Below, piece after piece: positions 6,430 through 6,441 of a stretch of 6,441 bases of DNA. This stretch comes from an uncultured Eubacteriales bacterium (GTDB lineage: Bacteria > Bacillota > Clostridia > Tissierellales > Peptoniphilaceae), in NCBI GenBank assembly GCA_902488815.1, contig CABTXP010000055.1:1-6441 (forward strand), read 5' to 3'. A model generated the notes under the pieces. It ran no database searches, was not told the origin of the DNA, and saw only the letters and a list, made by a program, of their open reading frames with translations. The number at the start of each line of letters is the position of its first letter. Within the stretch, counting starts at the first letter, position 1. The translations under genes were made by a program, and so were the position numbers.

Positions 6430-6441
6430 ATTTAATTAAAA

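Larger units (their letters stand above)
6231..6441. other. Non-coding AT-rich region after the operon
   Basis: No reading frame of useful length with a ribosome binding site is present on either strand. The stretch holds a promoter match, an A/T hairpin and a 9-bp inverted repeat, each listed separately. GGTGAT at 6366-6371 resembles a ribosome binding site, but no usable start codon follows it: the nearby TTG and GTG run into stops at once. I did not recognise a known RNA family or riboswitch. In related genomes the next gene is often rpsU, so this may be its leader; that is inference. Confidence 0.6.

Noticed and set aside
6401..6439. 12-codon open frame MFCKRENTIIFN as a leader peptide
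   Set aside because: It has no ribosome binding site and is short enough to be chance.
1..6441. CRISPR, insertion sequence, phage or defence genes
   Set aside because: Every gene is a recognised housekeeping family, and no transposase, spaced direct repeats or attachment-like duplications are visible.

Overview
The window is an AT-rich, gene-dense chromosomal segment from a low-GC Gram-positive anaerobe-type bacterium (Firmicutes, clostridial or Tissierellia-like; genus not determined). Three things support this. The DnaK nucleotide-binding domain lacks the roughly 23-residue insert that Gram-negative DnaKs carry after the IKR motif. The gene order dnaK-dnaJ-prmA-rsmE-mtaB-HIT is the one known from Firmicutes heat-shock loci. 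The ribosome binding sites are strong GGAGG types. All genes are on the + strand.

Region 1 (1-2897) is the distal part of the heat-shock chaperone operon. dnaK lacks only about its first 40 codons because the window starts inside it, and dnaJ is complete. hrcA, grpE and the CIRCE operator that usually precede dnaK are not in the window. A terminator-like hairpin (1711-1747) lies between dnaK and dnaJ, and a second (2916-2948) lies between dnaJ and prmA, so dnaJ is bracketed by two potential attenuators. A good sigma-A-like promoter match (2887-2915) overlaps the second hairpin and could drive the downstream genes independently of heat shock.

Region 2 (2963-6174) is a tightly packed translation-modification module. 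It holds prmA (methylates ribosomal protein L11), rsmE (m3U1498 of 16S rRNA), mtaB (ms2t6A37 of tRNA) and a small HINT-type HIT protein. The genes overlap by 8, 4 and 4 bases, which implies translational coupling. mtaB very probably starts at a TTG that overlaps the rsmE stop codon. A long-stem intrinsic terminator (6182-6230) begins 7 bases after the HIT stop and ends the operon.

Region 3 (6231-6441) has no gene. It holds a good extended -10 promoter match (6255-6282) reading rightward, then an A/T-rich 14-bp hairpin and a separate 9-bp inverted repeat. It looks like the promoter and long leader of a gene beyond the window, or a small RNA. I did not recognise a known riboswitch or RNA family in it.

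I see no mobile element, CRISPR array, tRNA or rRNA, and no novel multi-gene system. The second-look items are the regulatory architecture around dnaJ and the unexplained leader at the right end.
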